NCBI RefSeq assembly: GCF_001411805.1
Contig: NZ_CP007214.1
Coordinates: 124,001 to 188,000 of the forward strand
Direction of reading: 5' to 3'
DNA length: 64,000 nt
DNA from: Burkholderia plantarii
GTDB lineage: Bacteria > Pseudomonadota > Gammaproteobacteria > Burkholderiales > Burkholderiaceae
In this document: in pieces, positions 45,016-53,092 of the stretch
Position numbering within the stretch: the first letter of the stretch is position 1
Layout: the number at the start of each line of letters is the position of its first letter
Program-made: the position numbers and the translations under genes
Notes under the pieces: model-generated
Told to the model about the DNA's origin: nothing
Databases searched by the model: none
Seen by the model: the letters and a program-made list of their open reading frames with translations, nothing else

Positions 45016-46059
45016 TCAATGCCGCGAATTTTCCTGCCGGGCGCCGGCCCCCCCATCGACGGTCAGCATCAACACCGCGTAGGTGGCGAGCCAATGCTCC
45101 GCCATGTAGTTGCCGCTGACGTGCGGCAACGCGGCAGCCCCATGCCGGCTCGCCGCTTCGCGCATCAGCCGCGCGCGCGCGTCGTCCGGGGGCAGCGCGC
45201 TCGCGAGCGATCGAAAGCACCAGGCCCGGCTCAGGTTCAGTCCGTTGAGATGGGTGATGCGGCCATCGGCGTGGTCGCTCACGACGGCAGGGGTGAACAG
45301 GCACGATGGCTGGCTTGCCGCCAGACGTGGCAGGAACCGCTCGAACCAGGCGGCGAATTCTCCGGCGTCCAGGGTGCGCCGCATGCATTCGGCCTCCATC
45401 AGGCAGGGGGAAAGGAAATCGTCGAGGCTCGGCTCGCCCCATGCCGGACAGTCCGCATCGTCGCCATACCACCGCTTCGCCGCCGCAGCCAGCTGGGTCC
45501 TGAACGCGGCATCGCCGACGGCGTCCGCATAATCGAGCGCGAGCCGGACGGCGAACGCCGTGTTGTGATGCGTTCCGGCCCGGTTCGGGTAGGTGGCCTT
45601 GGCCAGGAACTCCTCGAAACGCTCCCGGATCAACCGCGCCAACGGCGCCAGCGCCTGCGCCCAGCCGGAATCGTGGTGCGCGCCGAGTGCCGCGGAAAGC
45701 TTGAGCAACCACGCCCAGCCATAAGGCCGCTCGAAGTTTTGCCTCAGCGGGTCGCCGAAGTACTCGCATTCCCGTGCGACCTTCGGGGCCGTCAGCGAGG
45801 CATCGAACAGCTCACGAATGCGCGGCCCGGCATCAAGGTCGGGAAACTCGCACAGCAGCCGGGCAAGCAGCCAGTAGCCATGCACGCACGAGTGCCAGTC
45901 GAAGCTGCCGAAGAACACCGGATGAAGCTGCCGCGGCGTACCGCTGTCGTCCGGCCCCGACCATACGTGGCCCGGACTGCAAGGGTATTCGCGCGTGACG
46001 TGGCCAAGCGTCAGGCGGGAGAATTGATCGGCAAGCTCACGGGTCAAACTGGAAGACAT
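45016..46059 (-). CDS. DUF2891-family protein
   Basis: 347 aa from ATG 46059. GHVTREYPCSPGHVWSGPDD, VFFGSFDWHSCVHGYWLLAR, FERPYGWAWLLKL and HLNGLNLSRAWCFRSLASAL are the conserved blocks of DUF2891, an alpha/alpha-barrel-like family with W/H-rich motifs; its function is not known to me. It is the last of a minus-strand run after tldD and a small hypothetical gene (19-bp gap). The 3' end is 19 bp from the IS6 derivative but the C-terminus (LTVDGGAGARQENSRH) looks complete. Confidence 0.8.
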   Translation of the reverse strand: MSSSLTRELADQFSRLTLGHVTREYPCSPGHVWSGPDDSGTPRQLHPVFFGSFDWHSCVHGYWLLARLLCEFPDLDAGPRIRELFDASLTAPKVARECEYFGDPLRQNFERPYGWAWLLKLSAALGAHHDSGWAQALAPLARLIRERFEEFLAKATYPNRAGTHHNTAFAVRLALDYADAVGDAAFRTQLAAAAKRWYGDDADCPAWGEPSLDDFLSPCLMEAECMRRTLDAGEFAAWFERFLPRLAASQPSCLFTPAVVSDHADGRITHLNGLNLSRAWCFRSLASALPPDDARARLMREAASRHGAAALPHVSGNYMAEHWLATYAVLMLTVDGGAGARQENSRH

Positions 46060-46078
46060 GGGTGTGGTTCCAATCGAA

Positions 46079-46543
46079 TCAGGCGGACCTGGCGTATCGT
46101 TCCAAACGCTTCGCGACTTCGTCGACCACCTTGACGGGAGCAACTTCCAGCTGCAGGTCATGCGTCGTCAAAACCTTGGAGAACAGACGAACCGCGTCGT
46201 GGTTGAAATGAAAATGCCCTTGAATGCCCGAGGAAAACGCTTGGTTCGCGATCGCTTCCAGGTCCTTGTACGACGCGCCCTCGACATCCCCGTAACCGAA
46301 TTCGCACAGGATGCCGGTGGCAATCACCACCCGCATCAGGATCTGCAGCGCGACCAGCGATCCGACGCCGGCGTGCAGCGCCTCGAGCTGAAGGTGGTAT
46401 TCCAGCGACAATGCATCGCGTATCGGCCTCGGCAACGGCAGCAACTCCGTCTTGGCCTCCCGCTGCCGGTAACTGGACTGATGCAGACGATAGGCCCACT
46501 GGTTGGCCGGCGGTCGCGCCGGTGTCGCACGCCTCGAAACCAT
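46079..46543 (-). CDS. Hypothetical protein between tldD and DUF2891 genes
   Basis: 154 aa from ATG 46543. The previous gene (tldD) stops at 46546, two bases before it, and GGAGGGA in the end of tldD is a good ribosome site, so translation is coupled. The chain is mostly helical (EYHLQLEALHAGVGSLVALQ, DLEAIANQAFSSGIQ), with HFHFNHDAVRLF in the middle. No membrane segment, signal peptide or known motif. I do not recognise the family. Its place in a tldD unit hints at a role with that protease. Confidence 0.65.
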   Translation of the reverse strand: MVSRRATPARPPANQWAYRLHQSSYRQREAKTELLPLPRPIRDALSLEYHLQLEALHAGVGSLVALQILMRVVIATGILCEFGYGDVEGASYKDLEAIANQAFSSGIQGHFHFNHDAVRLFSKVLTTHDLQLEVAPVKVVDEVAKRLERYARSA

Positions 46544-46545
46544 GA

Positions 46546-47339
46546 CTACGCCGTCCCTCCGACGATCATCTCGTCCACCCTCACGGTCGGTTGGCCGACG
46601 CCCACCGGAATCACTTGCCCCGCCTTGCTGCAGGACGCCTTCCCGGGATCGCACGCGAGGTCGTTGCCGACCATGCTGATGTGGCGGATCGTGTCCGGAC
46701 CGCGCCCCGTGATCGTCGCGCCCTTGACGGGCGCGGTGATCCTGCCGTTCTCGATCAGGTAGGCTTCCGATGCCTCGAACACGAACTGGCCGCTCGTAAT
46801 GTCGACCTGGCCACCCTCGAGGCCCGAGACGTAGATGCCGTGCCGCACCGACGCGACGATTTCCTCGGGATCACGATCGCCGTTGAGCATGAACGTGTTC
46901 GTCATGCGCGGCATCGGCGGCGAGGCATAGCCCGCGCGCCGGCCGTTCCCGGTCGGCGCCATCCCCATCAGGCGCGCGCTGAGCCGGTCGTGCATGTATC
47001 CGCGCAGCACGCCGTTCTCGATCAGGGTCGTGCGCCGCGTCTCGCACCCTTCGTCGTCGATATGCAGCGAACCGCGCCCGCCCTGCAGCGTGCCATCGTC
47101 GACGATGGTCACGTTCGGCGAGGCGACCTGCTCCCCCAGGCGTCCCGCGAAGGCCGAGGTCCCGCGCCGCACGCCATCCGCCTCCAGTCCGTGGCCGACC
47201 GCCTCGTGCAGCAGCACGCCGTTCCAGCCCGGCCCGACCACCACCGTCATTTTCCCGGCCGGCGCCGGCCGCGACTGCAGTTTGGTGAGCGCGGCCGCCA
47301 CCCGCTCGTGCGCGAACGCGCGAAGCTCGCCCTCGGACC
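46546..47339 (-). pseudogene. tldD: TldD/PmbA-family metalloprotease, 5' part removed by IS6
   Basis: The reading from the IS6 edge (47339) to 46546 keeps the catalytic motif HEAVGH ([20 protein letters not shown]), the conserved [20 protein letters not shown] and GISG-type end ([40 protein letters not shown]). It is the C-terminal 260 or so residues of a TldD protein of about 480. The N-terminal ring-binding domain is lost. TldD and TldE are partners that process peptides such as microcins and antitoxins. No TldE gene is seen, and this copy is unlikely to work. Confidence 0.88.
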
Positions 47340-48164
47340 GGCTTTGTCAAGTTCAGTGCTGGAGGCTGTTCGAATTGATGATGCAAAGGAGTCCTGCTGA
47401 TTATCGAGCGAAACCTGCGTCGCTCCAGCGGTACCAGCTGGCAATGCGTTCCTTCAGCCGGGCGCGGTGATCCGCAGCCCTCATGCAGTGACGGGGTAAC
47501 GCGAAGTGTTGCCGGATCGGACCGAAACGTAAAAGGAAAGCCTGGGTGCGCAGCGCATCGCGAAATCCCTGCATCTGGCGCTCACGCCGGCGCGTGGGCT
47601 GGTGACTGTTTTCTGCCCGGTTGTTCACCCGGGCACAGGCCTTCACAAACACGTGCTTCACCCCGTCCAGTTCGGGCACCTCTGCCTTTGCCGCCGGGTA
47701 GCTGCGCAACTGGTCGGTGACGATCTTCCGGGGTACCGGGTTTGCGCGCAGGATGCGTCTGAAGAAGCGCTTCGCGGCCGCCTTGTCGCGGCGCTTCTGC
47801 AGCAGCACGTCCAGTTCGGTCCCATGTTCGTCCACCGCGCGCCACAGCACGTACGGCTCGCCGCGCAGCTTCACGAACAATTCATCGAGATGCCAGGTCG
47901 TGCCCGACCTACCACGCACGGCTTTCGTGCAATGGGCAAACTGTGCGCCGAACCGGTCACACCAGTTGCGTACTGATTCGTAGGTCACAGTCACACCGCG
48001 CTCAAGCAGCAGCTCCTCGATGTCGCGCAGGCTCAGATTGAAGCGGTGGTACCAGCGTACCGCGCAGCTGATGATCGAGGCCGGGAAGCGGTAGCCGTGA
48101 AACGGGTTGCGGGTCTTTGGCATTTCCCCATTCTATCCGCTGGGCGCTTCAAGTTGACATTGCC
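47340..48164 (-). mobile_element. IS6-family insertion sequence, second type, 825 bp
   Basis: The left end is GGCTTTGTCAAGTTCAGTGC (47340) and the right end, minus strand from 48164, is GGCAATGTCAACTTGAAGCG. It has one transposase gene. The flanking octamers differ. The left flank is the middle of tldD and the right flank is the start of a different gene, so the element probably produced a deletion between two genes. Confidence 0.88.
47401..48123 (-). CDS. IS6-family DDE transposase, intact
   Basis: 240 aa. HTH SLRDIEELLLERGVTVTYES, catalytic D80 (TWHLDELFV), D137 (IVTDQLRSYPAA) and E171 (NNRAENSHQPTRR) are all present. About 60 percent of positions look shared with the transposase at 2209. 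No frame damage; this is the only IS6 transposase in the window with a full active site, and it could mobilise related ends. Confidence 0.94.
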   Translation of the reverse strand: MPKTRNPFHGYRFPASIISCAVRWYHRFNLSLRDIEELLLERGVTVTYESVRNWCDRFGAQFAHCTKAVRGRSGTTWHLDELFVKLRGEPYVLWRAVDEHGTELDVLLQKRRDKAAAKRFFRRILRANPVPRKIVTDQLRSYPAAKAEVPELDGVKHVFVKACARVNNRAENSHQPTRRRERQMQGFRDALRTQAFLLRFGPIRQHFALPRHCMRAADHRARLKERIASWYRWSDAGFAR

Positions 48165-48292
48165 ACGCCGAGCGCCATCGGTTGGCTGGCCTCGTCCGTC
48201 GCGAGGACGGTGCGCCCGCCGAGGATGCGCTGCAGGAGCAGGTCGGTGTTGCGCAGGAGGGTGGCGTAGCTCAGGCAGGGTTGGTCGGTCAT
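48165..48292 (-). pseudogene. 5' fragment of an unrecognised gene, cut by IS6
   Basis: From ATG 48292 the minus strand encodes MTDQPCLSYATLLRNTDLLL then QRILGGRTVLATDEASQPM and ends at the IS6 border after about 42 codons. The codon choice is coding-like (C or G at third positions). I do not recognise the product. With the tldD fragment it marks the two sides of a deletion. Confidence 0.45.
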
Positions 48293-48741
48293 GGTCGCCG
48301 GCGGGTTGGGCGAGGCGAGGTGGCCGGCTCGCCGCGGCGGGCGAGGTGTAATCGGTACTATAGGCGTTTTGGGGCATTAAACGCAATGCCGATAATACGA
48401 ATTATCGGCATGGCCACACGCCGCGAAAAAGCCGGCCGACGCCGGCGGTTGACATTCAAGCACTTGCGGCTTATTTCAGCTGGAATAACCTCCTTGAAAG
48501 AAGCCGTCTTATCTCAATAGCTTGATTAGACCTCGAAACTAGTTCTGAGAAACTAGAGGCCATGCCCAGTGTCGTCGGGAAGAATCCTAGCCGACACGGC
48601 AATTGGCGAACATCTCTTCAGCGCCAAGCGTAGTGTGGGATAGAAGTTTTAGGCGCGGTTGTAATCAGTTGATCGCCCACCGCTCGATCGCGAGGTCCAG
48701 GAACAAACTGGCAGGCCCCTCCAAATGCAGCGCAAATTTGC
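48293..48741. other. Intergenic before the defence genes
   Basis: 449 bp without a gene. GC falls compared with the left side, and the 3' end of the STAND gene lies at 48742. A perfect palindrome is listed separately at 48386-48411. Confidence 0.45.
48386..48411. repeat. Perfect 11-bp inverted repeat with 4-base loop
   Basis: ATGCCGATAAT (48386-48396), ACGA, ATTATCGGCAT (48401-48411). It could be an operator, a hairpin end or a recombination core. It is not a standard dif or CRISPR unit that I know. Confidence 0.6.
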
Positions 48742-51700
48742 TCATTCGAAGCGCTGCTCACGCAATTTGTCTCTTGTCGCTTCATATTCCCGCTCCATCC
48801 GAATATCTTGATCTATCTGCTCAAGCTCGGTAACGACCGCTGCCCGAACCTCTGGCGATGGATGCTCCTTAAGCACGTCGAACGCCTGGGCCCGAGTTTC
48901 CATAAGTTGAGCTCGAGAGCCGGACCAACTGCTAGGGGTAATCTTAGCGGCCATCGCACGGAGAACGCTCTGCTTGTCAGGCGCCGCGTCCAACAACCCC
49001 TTGATCTGCTCGCTGAGGACCACGCTCGCCGACTGTGCCAGTGGCACACTACCCTCGGCCACGTGCGTAAACACGCTCATGGCCGTTGCGACACGCGCGA
49101 ACCGATCCGGCTGCACCTGGCACCACGCAATCAGGCGATCTAACGGTGCGCTGTTGAGGAATGGTATTTTGCGGCGTACGCCATCTTTGGAAAAAATACG
49201 GATCAGCCGGCGCTCTCTCTCGTCTCCGGTAAACACTTCGTCGAGGAGAAGCTCGGGGAAATTGCTGGCGAGGGTGCTGACAATGGGATCCAGCTCGAAA
49301 CTGTATAGGCGGTAGTCTGCCGATCTAGCACACAGCAGCGTCACAAGACCTTGAACTTCATCGATCGGAGCAGACGCCACGAGGCATCGACCGGCGACGG
49401 ATTCCATCCCATGGATGCGGTTCTGCGCGAAGCTACCCCTTTTAACAGAGACAAGCGCATGAATGACATCCCGTCCAATCGACAACAATTCATCGCCGGG
49501 CAGGTAGCTACTGTCTTTCCCGATATGAAATCGCATCGTCAGTATGTCAAGGCTGACGTAGATACCCTCTTCTCGATCGATCAACTCAGCCAACAACAAG
49601 GCCAAGTAGGCGTCGGAGAGCGCTTCATGCATTCGGCCGTAGGCGAGTCGCCTGAATCGCGACACGTCGTACTCTTTGCTACGTGCCAACTCGAGCAGCA
49701 CCTCAATTCCCCATGGTTCAATGCGACTAACGCCAAGCAAGTAAATAAAATGTGGTCGCAGCACCGAATGGTTCAGTATTCGCTCTTGCATCGCCCTACC
49801 CATACCACTGTCCGCGTCATGGGCAGCCTGGATGAAGCCACCTAAAAATATCGGGTGGCGACTCGCAGTAGCTTGTTCATAAGCCATCTCCAATAGACGC
49901 TCGAACGTCGCCATCTGATCAGCACTTCCCCGTGCTATCCCGACTCCGAATGAATGCAGTGCGTCGAACTCGCCCGCCCATAGCCTCTCCCCAAGCCGGT
50001 CCAACACGCCAAGGTTAGAGGCAGCGCTCTTGCCCAGCGAGATGATCTTCGCTACGACAATGTCGTTACTGGCGGCGGTGACCTCCCCGGCACTCTCGAT
50101 ATGCTCATGAATATGGACCAACACATATGCCTGGATCTCCGAAGCAAGATCCGACGGTGCAGTGAGGCGCTCTAGATCCATCAACCGAGTCACTAGCTCC
50201 GGGCGAGCATCGTCACAATCGAAGTGAAGAGTTTGCTTGATCGCAAGCCAGAGCTTGGGCCAACCGCCATGGGCATGGCTACGGACGATATCTTCGAGTA
50301 CTTCGGGGCAAAAGGCACGCGTCCATAAGCTCCGAAAATGCCCTGCAAACAAAGCACGCGCCCATTCAGAACGCACTGGTTCACTCGAGGCAATCTCCAG
50401 CTCCAGCAAATGTAAAAAACCGATATACCAATCGGCCACCTCAGCTGACGTGCGAGGACTCCAGCCGGTATCACGCCGTCGCGCTCCGAAATCAAACATG
50501 GAATAGGAAATCCAATGCCTCGCCTCGAGCGCAGCGTGGAAAAGCGCCTGAGCGATCTCCAGGTTTCTGATCGTACCCGATGCGAGCAATTTCGCAATGA
50601 CCTCCCGCCTCCTCGACGGAGGTGCTTGCGTCCCAGAAAGATGCAGCGACAGCAGTTGCTGAAGTTGGCCAACAAACCCGTTGTTCGCTTCTTCTGCCTT
50701 CTCGGACTCAGCAAATTTCAACAGTACAGTTGTCGCGCGATCAAACTTATCATCGTCATAGGCGAGCTGCGCGAGCAAGCGAGCGAAGAAGCCGGCGTTC
50801 GGATTCTGTGTCGATGCGAACTCGGGATCACTGGCAGCCGCTTCGATTAGCCGCAACGCAATATCTGGAAACACCGGTGCGATGAAGTGAAATGCCGACA
50901 GCATTTTCTCATCAAGCGTACGAATGTCGTGCATCGGCCCGCCCGGGGCCACCCAGCTGTCGGCAAGGCGACGCACCGGTTCGACATCGTGCAGATATCC
51001 CAACCGATGGGCGCACGAATAGAACAGTCTCCGATTCTCAAGTTTCAGGATTTCGGCGTTGATCTCATCAGGCGATATGCTCTCGAGAGCGCGTTTGGCC
51101 AATCGGTTGGCGAGGGCATGCGGCAGAACCGCACGCCAATTGCCGCGGCTTTGCGTCAGTTGACGACGGAGCAGCTCGGCCAGCCCTCGACTCAAGGTTC
51201 GCCGACTGAGCCCGGAAACGGTCGCCAGCACACCCATTTCGTCATTTGATTCTGATAACGAGACATTGAACGAATAGACCAGAGAAAGCACTTCGGCAAC
51301 CTCCAGAACCTGATCGTCGGGGCTATTGCGCTGCCTGAACAGCCGCTGAAATAAGGCTCCGTCCGAGAAATTAGTGAGTGTCTCGTCCGCGTCGACCCGA
51401 CCCGCCAGTGCTATAGCGACTCGGGCATTGCCACCTGAAAACTCGGCGATCTTGTCCGCATTAATTTGTCCCAAATCTGGAAAGCGTCGCTGTATTAACA
51501 AGGAGACCGTTTTCTCACCGCTAGGCTCGATGTAGATCACCTCCGTTTCTTCTGGGCGATCCTCAGAGACGTCGTATTCAATTGTCAGCAGGCTAAGCTT
51601 CGCGTTGCTCTCAGACACCTGCTTTTGCAACTGACGATGGACGTCTGGCGGACAATTGTCGAGCACCAAGTAGACCATGTGGCCGTTAGCGATCAGATAT

Positions 51701-52563
51701 GAGACCAGCTCCGACGCTGTCGGCACCAAAGTCTCCCCCAGATCAGCATAGATCGTGCTGGCCGACGACAACGCCCCTTTGCCAACATCTGTCTCAAATA
51801 GCGCTTGCGCGAATCGCGTCTTACCGACCCCGGACAAGCCGGTGATGCGGACCGCCTTGCCGCCGGTCCGCAACCGGTCTCGGACCAGATCGACGCCTTC
51901 GAGAGCCGGAACGGGATTTTTCTGCGTCGAGTTCACGTCGATAACGCATGGATGATCGTCCGCCAAGTACGCATCATCTTGCCTTGGTGGAGTCGCCGCC
52001 CACCGCCCGAACGACTTCCATCCCGACAAGGGTTTTCCACGCCGAGTGCGGGCCCATAGACTGACACTCGGATGTCGCCGCAGCCAATTGGACAACCGGT
52101 CCCGACCGTAGAAATCGAGGAATAAGTCCGCCTTGTTTGGCAGCTGCTCGACGACCGATTTCATCCCACGCAATCGGCTCGCCAGCATGCTGTCCGAGCA
52201 GTCGTCTTTTCCGCTGACGATGATGTAAGCACCATGCTGGTCAGCAAGCTCGGCGATGACCGCCTTCAGCGTCCCGCTATCCAACATCTCCTTCCTACAA
52301 GCGGCCTCGCCCATTCCGTGCTTCTTGACCTGGATGCCGCAGCTTCCTCGTGGCACGAAGCCGTTGCCGGCCGCCAGCCCGGCGTCCGCGATACGCACAT
52401 CCAGTCCACCGTCAGGAGCCTCCTGAGCACCGCCCCACGTTACGCAGGTTGACGGCCTCCCCTGCTGAAGCAGCTCGGCTTCGCACAACCGCGCGACCAG
52501 TTCACGCAGATCACCGGCATCGAGATCCGAGATGTCCGAAGGTTCCAGTTCAAAGAAAACCAT
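48742..52563 (-). CDS. STAND NTPase with N-terminal Mrr-like nuclease head (Avs-like defence protein)
   Basis: 1,273 aa. Residues about 15-165 resemble an Mrr-type PD-(D/E)xK nuclease: WGGAQEAPDGGLDVRI with Asp55, then GIQVKKH with Gln78 and Lys80, spaced as in the family. Residues 215-480 form a P-loop NTPase: Walker A GLSGVGKT (242-249), Walker B VYLVLDNC (D302), then a winged-helix-like part with FSGGNARVAIALAGR. From about 500 to the end the chain is helical repeats without other motifs. This order (nuclease, STAND, long repeat sensor) is that of Avs antiviral proteins, where the repeats bind a phage protein and trigger DNA cleavage. The nuclease residues are present but the family match needs a profile search. 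Confidence 0.72.
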   Translation of the reverse strand: MVFFELEPSDISDLDAGDLRELVARLCEAELLQQGRPSTCVTWGGAQEAPDGGLDVRIADAGLAAGNGFVPRGSCGIQVKKHGMGEAACRKEMLDSGTLKAVIAELADQHGAYIIVSGKDDCSDSMLASRLRGMKSVVEQLPNKADLFLDFYGRDRLSNWLRRHPSVSLWARTRRGKPLSGWKSFGRWAATPPRQDDAYLADDHPCVIDVNSTQKNPVPALEGVDLVRDRLRTGGKAVRITGLSGVGKTRFAQALFETDVGKGALSSASTIYADLGETLVPTASELVSYLIANGHMVYLVLDNCPPDVHRQLQKQVSESNAKLSLLTIEYDVSEDRPEETEVIYIEPSGEKTVSLLIQRRFPDLGQINADKIAEFSGGNARVAIALAGRVDADETLTNFSDGALFQRLFRQRNSPDDQVLEVAEVLSLVYSFNVSLSESNDEMGVLATVSGLSRRTLSRGLAELLRRQLTQSRGNWRAVLPHALANRLAKRALESISPDEINAEILKLENRRLFYSCAHRLGYLHDVEPVRRLADSWVAPGGPMHDIRTLDEKMLSAFHFIAPVFPDIALRLIEAAASDPEFASTQNPNAGFFARLLAQLAYDDDKFDRATTVLLKFAESEKAEEANNGFVGQLQQLLSLHLSGTQAPPSRRREVIAKLLASGTIRNLEIAQALFHAALEARHWISYSMFDFGARRRDTGWSPRTSAEVADWYIGFLHLLELEIASSEPVRSEWARALFAGHFRSLWTRAFCPEVLEDIVRSHAHGGWPKLWLAIKQTLHFDCDDARPELVTRLMDLERLTAPSDLASEIQAYVLVHIHEHIESAGEVTAASNDIVVAKIISLGKSAASNLGVLDRLGERLWAGEFDALHSFGVGIARGSADQMATFERLLEMAYEQATASRHPIFLGGFIQAAHDADSGMGRAMQERILNHSVLRPHFIYLLGVSRIEPWGIEVLLELARSKEYDVSRFRRLAYGRMHEALSDAYLALLLAELIDREEGIYVSLDILTMRFHIGKDSSYLPGDELLSIGRDVIHALVSVKRGSFAQNRIHGMESVAGRCLVASAPIDEVQGLVTLLCARSADYRLYSFELDPIVSTLASNFPELLLDEVFTGDERERRLIRIFSKDGVRRKIPFLNSAPLDRLIAWCQVQPDRFARVATAMSVFTHVAEGSVPLAQSASVVLSEQIKGLLDAAPDKQSVLRAMAAKITPSSWSGSRAQLMETRAQAFDVLKEHPSPEVRAAVVTELEQIDQDIRMEREYEATRDKLREQRFE

Positions 52564-52937
52564 AAGTCATTACCCGTAGCATCAACGTCAATCTCGCTGC
52601 TGAGTTCCACGACCGTAAGTGGATGTTCGTAGCGCGATACGAGAGTCAGAATCTCCAGCAACCCGTCCGGATCCGTCTGGGTCAGACCAGCCACATAGTC
52701 TTCGCGTGTGCCGAAAAATCCCGCGCATTCCCCACATAGCAAATACTTTGTCACTTGGCGGCTGGTGTACAAGGTCGATCCATTCTTGACCTCTATCGGG
52801 TCTTCTCGGCTCCCATGGACCGTCTGCAAGCGCTTGTACGCCCACTTAGGCATCAGGTGACTTTTCCGGAGAAGCTTCTGCTCTTTGCAGAGGGCGCATT
52901 CGCCCGTATTGTCAAACACCTCATGCTCGGTTTTCAT
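52440..52937 (-). CDS. Small zinc-binding (HNH-like) protein overlapping the STAND gene start
   Basis: 165 aa from ATG 52937 (MKTEHEVFDNTGECALCKEQ). Four cysteines in two pairs, C14-x-x-C17 and C68-x-x-C71, with the SHLMPKWAYKRLQ segment and His27 between them, resemble HNH-type and McrA-like zinc folds. The stretch to about residue 125 looks coherent; the last 40 residues are encoded by the other frame of the STAND gene's first 124 bp, so the gene may be cut short by, or overlap, that start. Its distance to the upstream 1,063-aa gene is 155 bp. It may be a separate gene of the same operon, or a remnant. Confidence 0.5.
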   Translation of the reverse strand: MKTEHEVFDNTGECALCKEQKLLRKSHLMPKWAYKRLQTVHGSREDPIEVKNGSTLYTSRQVTKYLLCGECAGFFGTREDYVAGLTQTDPDGLLEILTLVSRYEHPLTVVELSSEIDVDATGNDLWFSLNWNLRTSRISMPVICVNWSRGCAKPSCFSRGGRQPA

Positions 52938-53092
52938 ACTCACCCCGATCGATCTATTTAGATTTCTCCCGTTCCGAGATAGCACGCAGAATAGAGTCCG
53001 CCTGCGTAACTACGGACATGGCACACACTTACGCCTCGTAGGCGAGAAGAACATTCCTATGGCAGGAAAAACGAAACATGAAACATGAAGGA

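Noticed and set aside
45019..46134. Plus-strand reading of 371 codons opposite the DUF2891 gene
   Set aside because: Same reason: shadow frame, Arg-rich, no motif.
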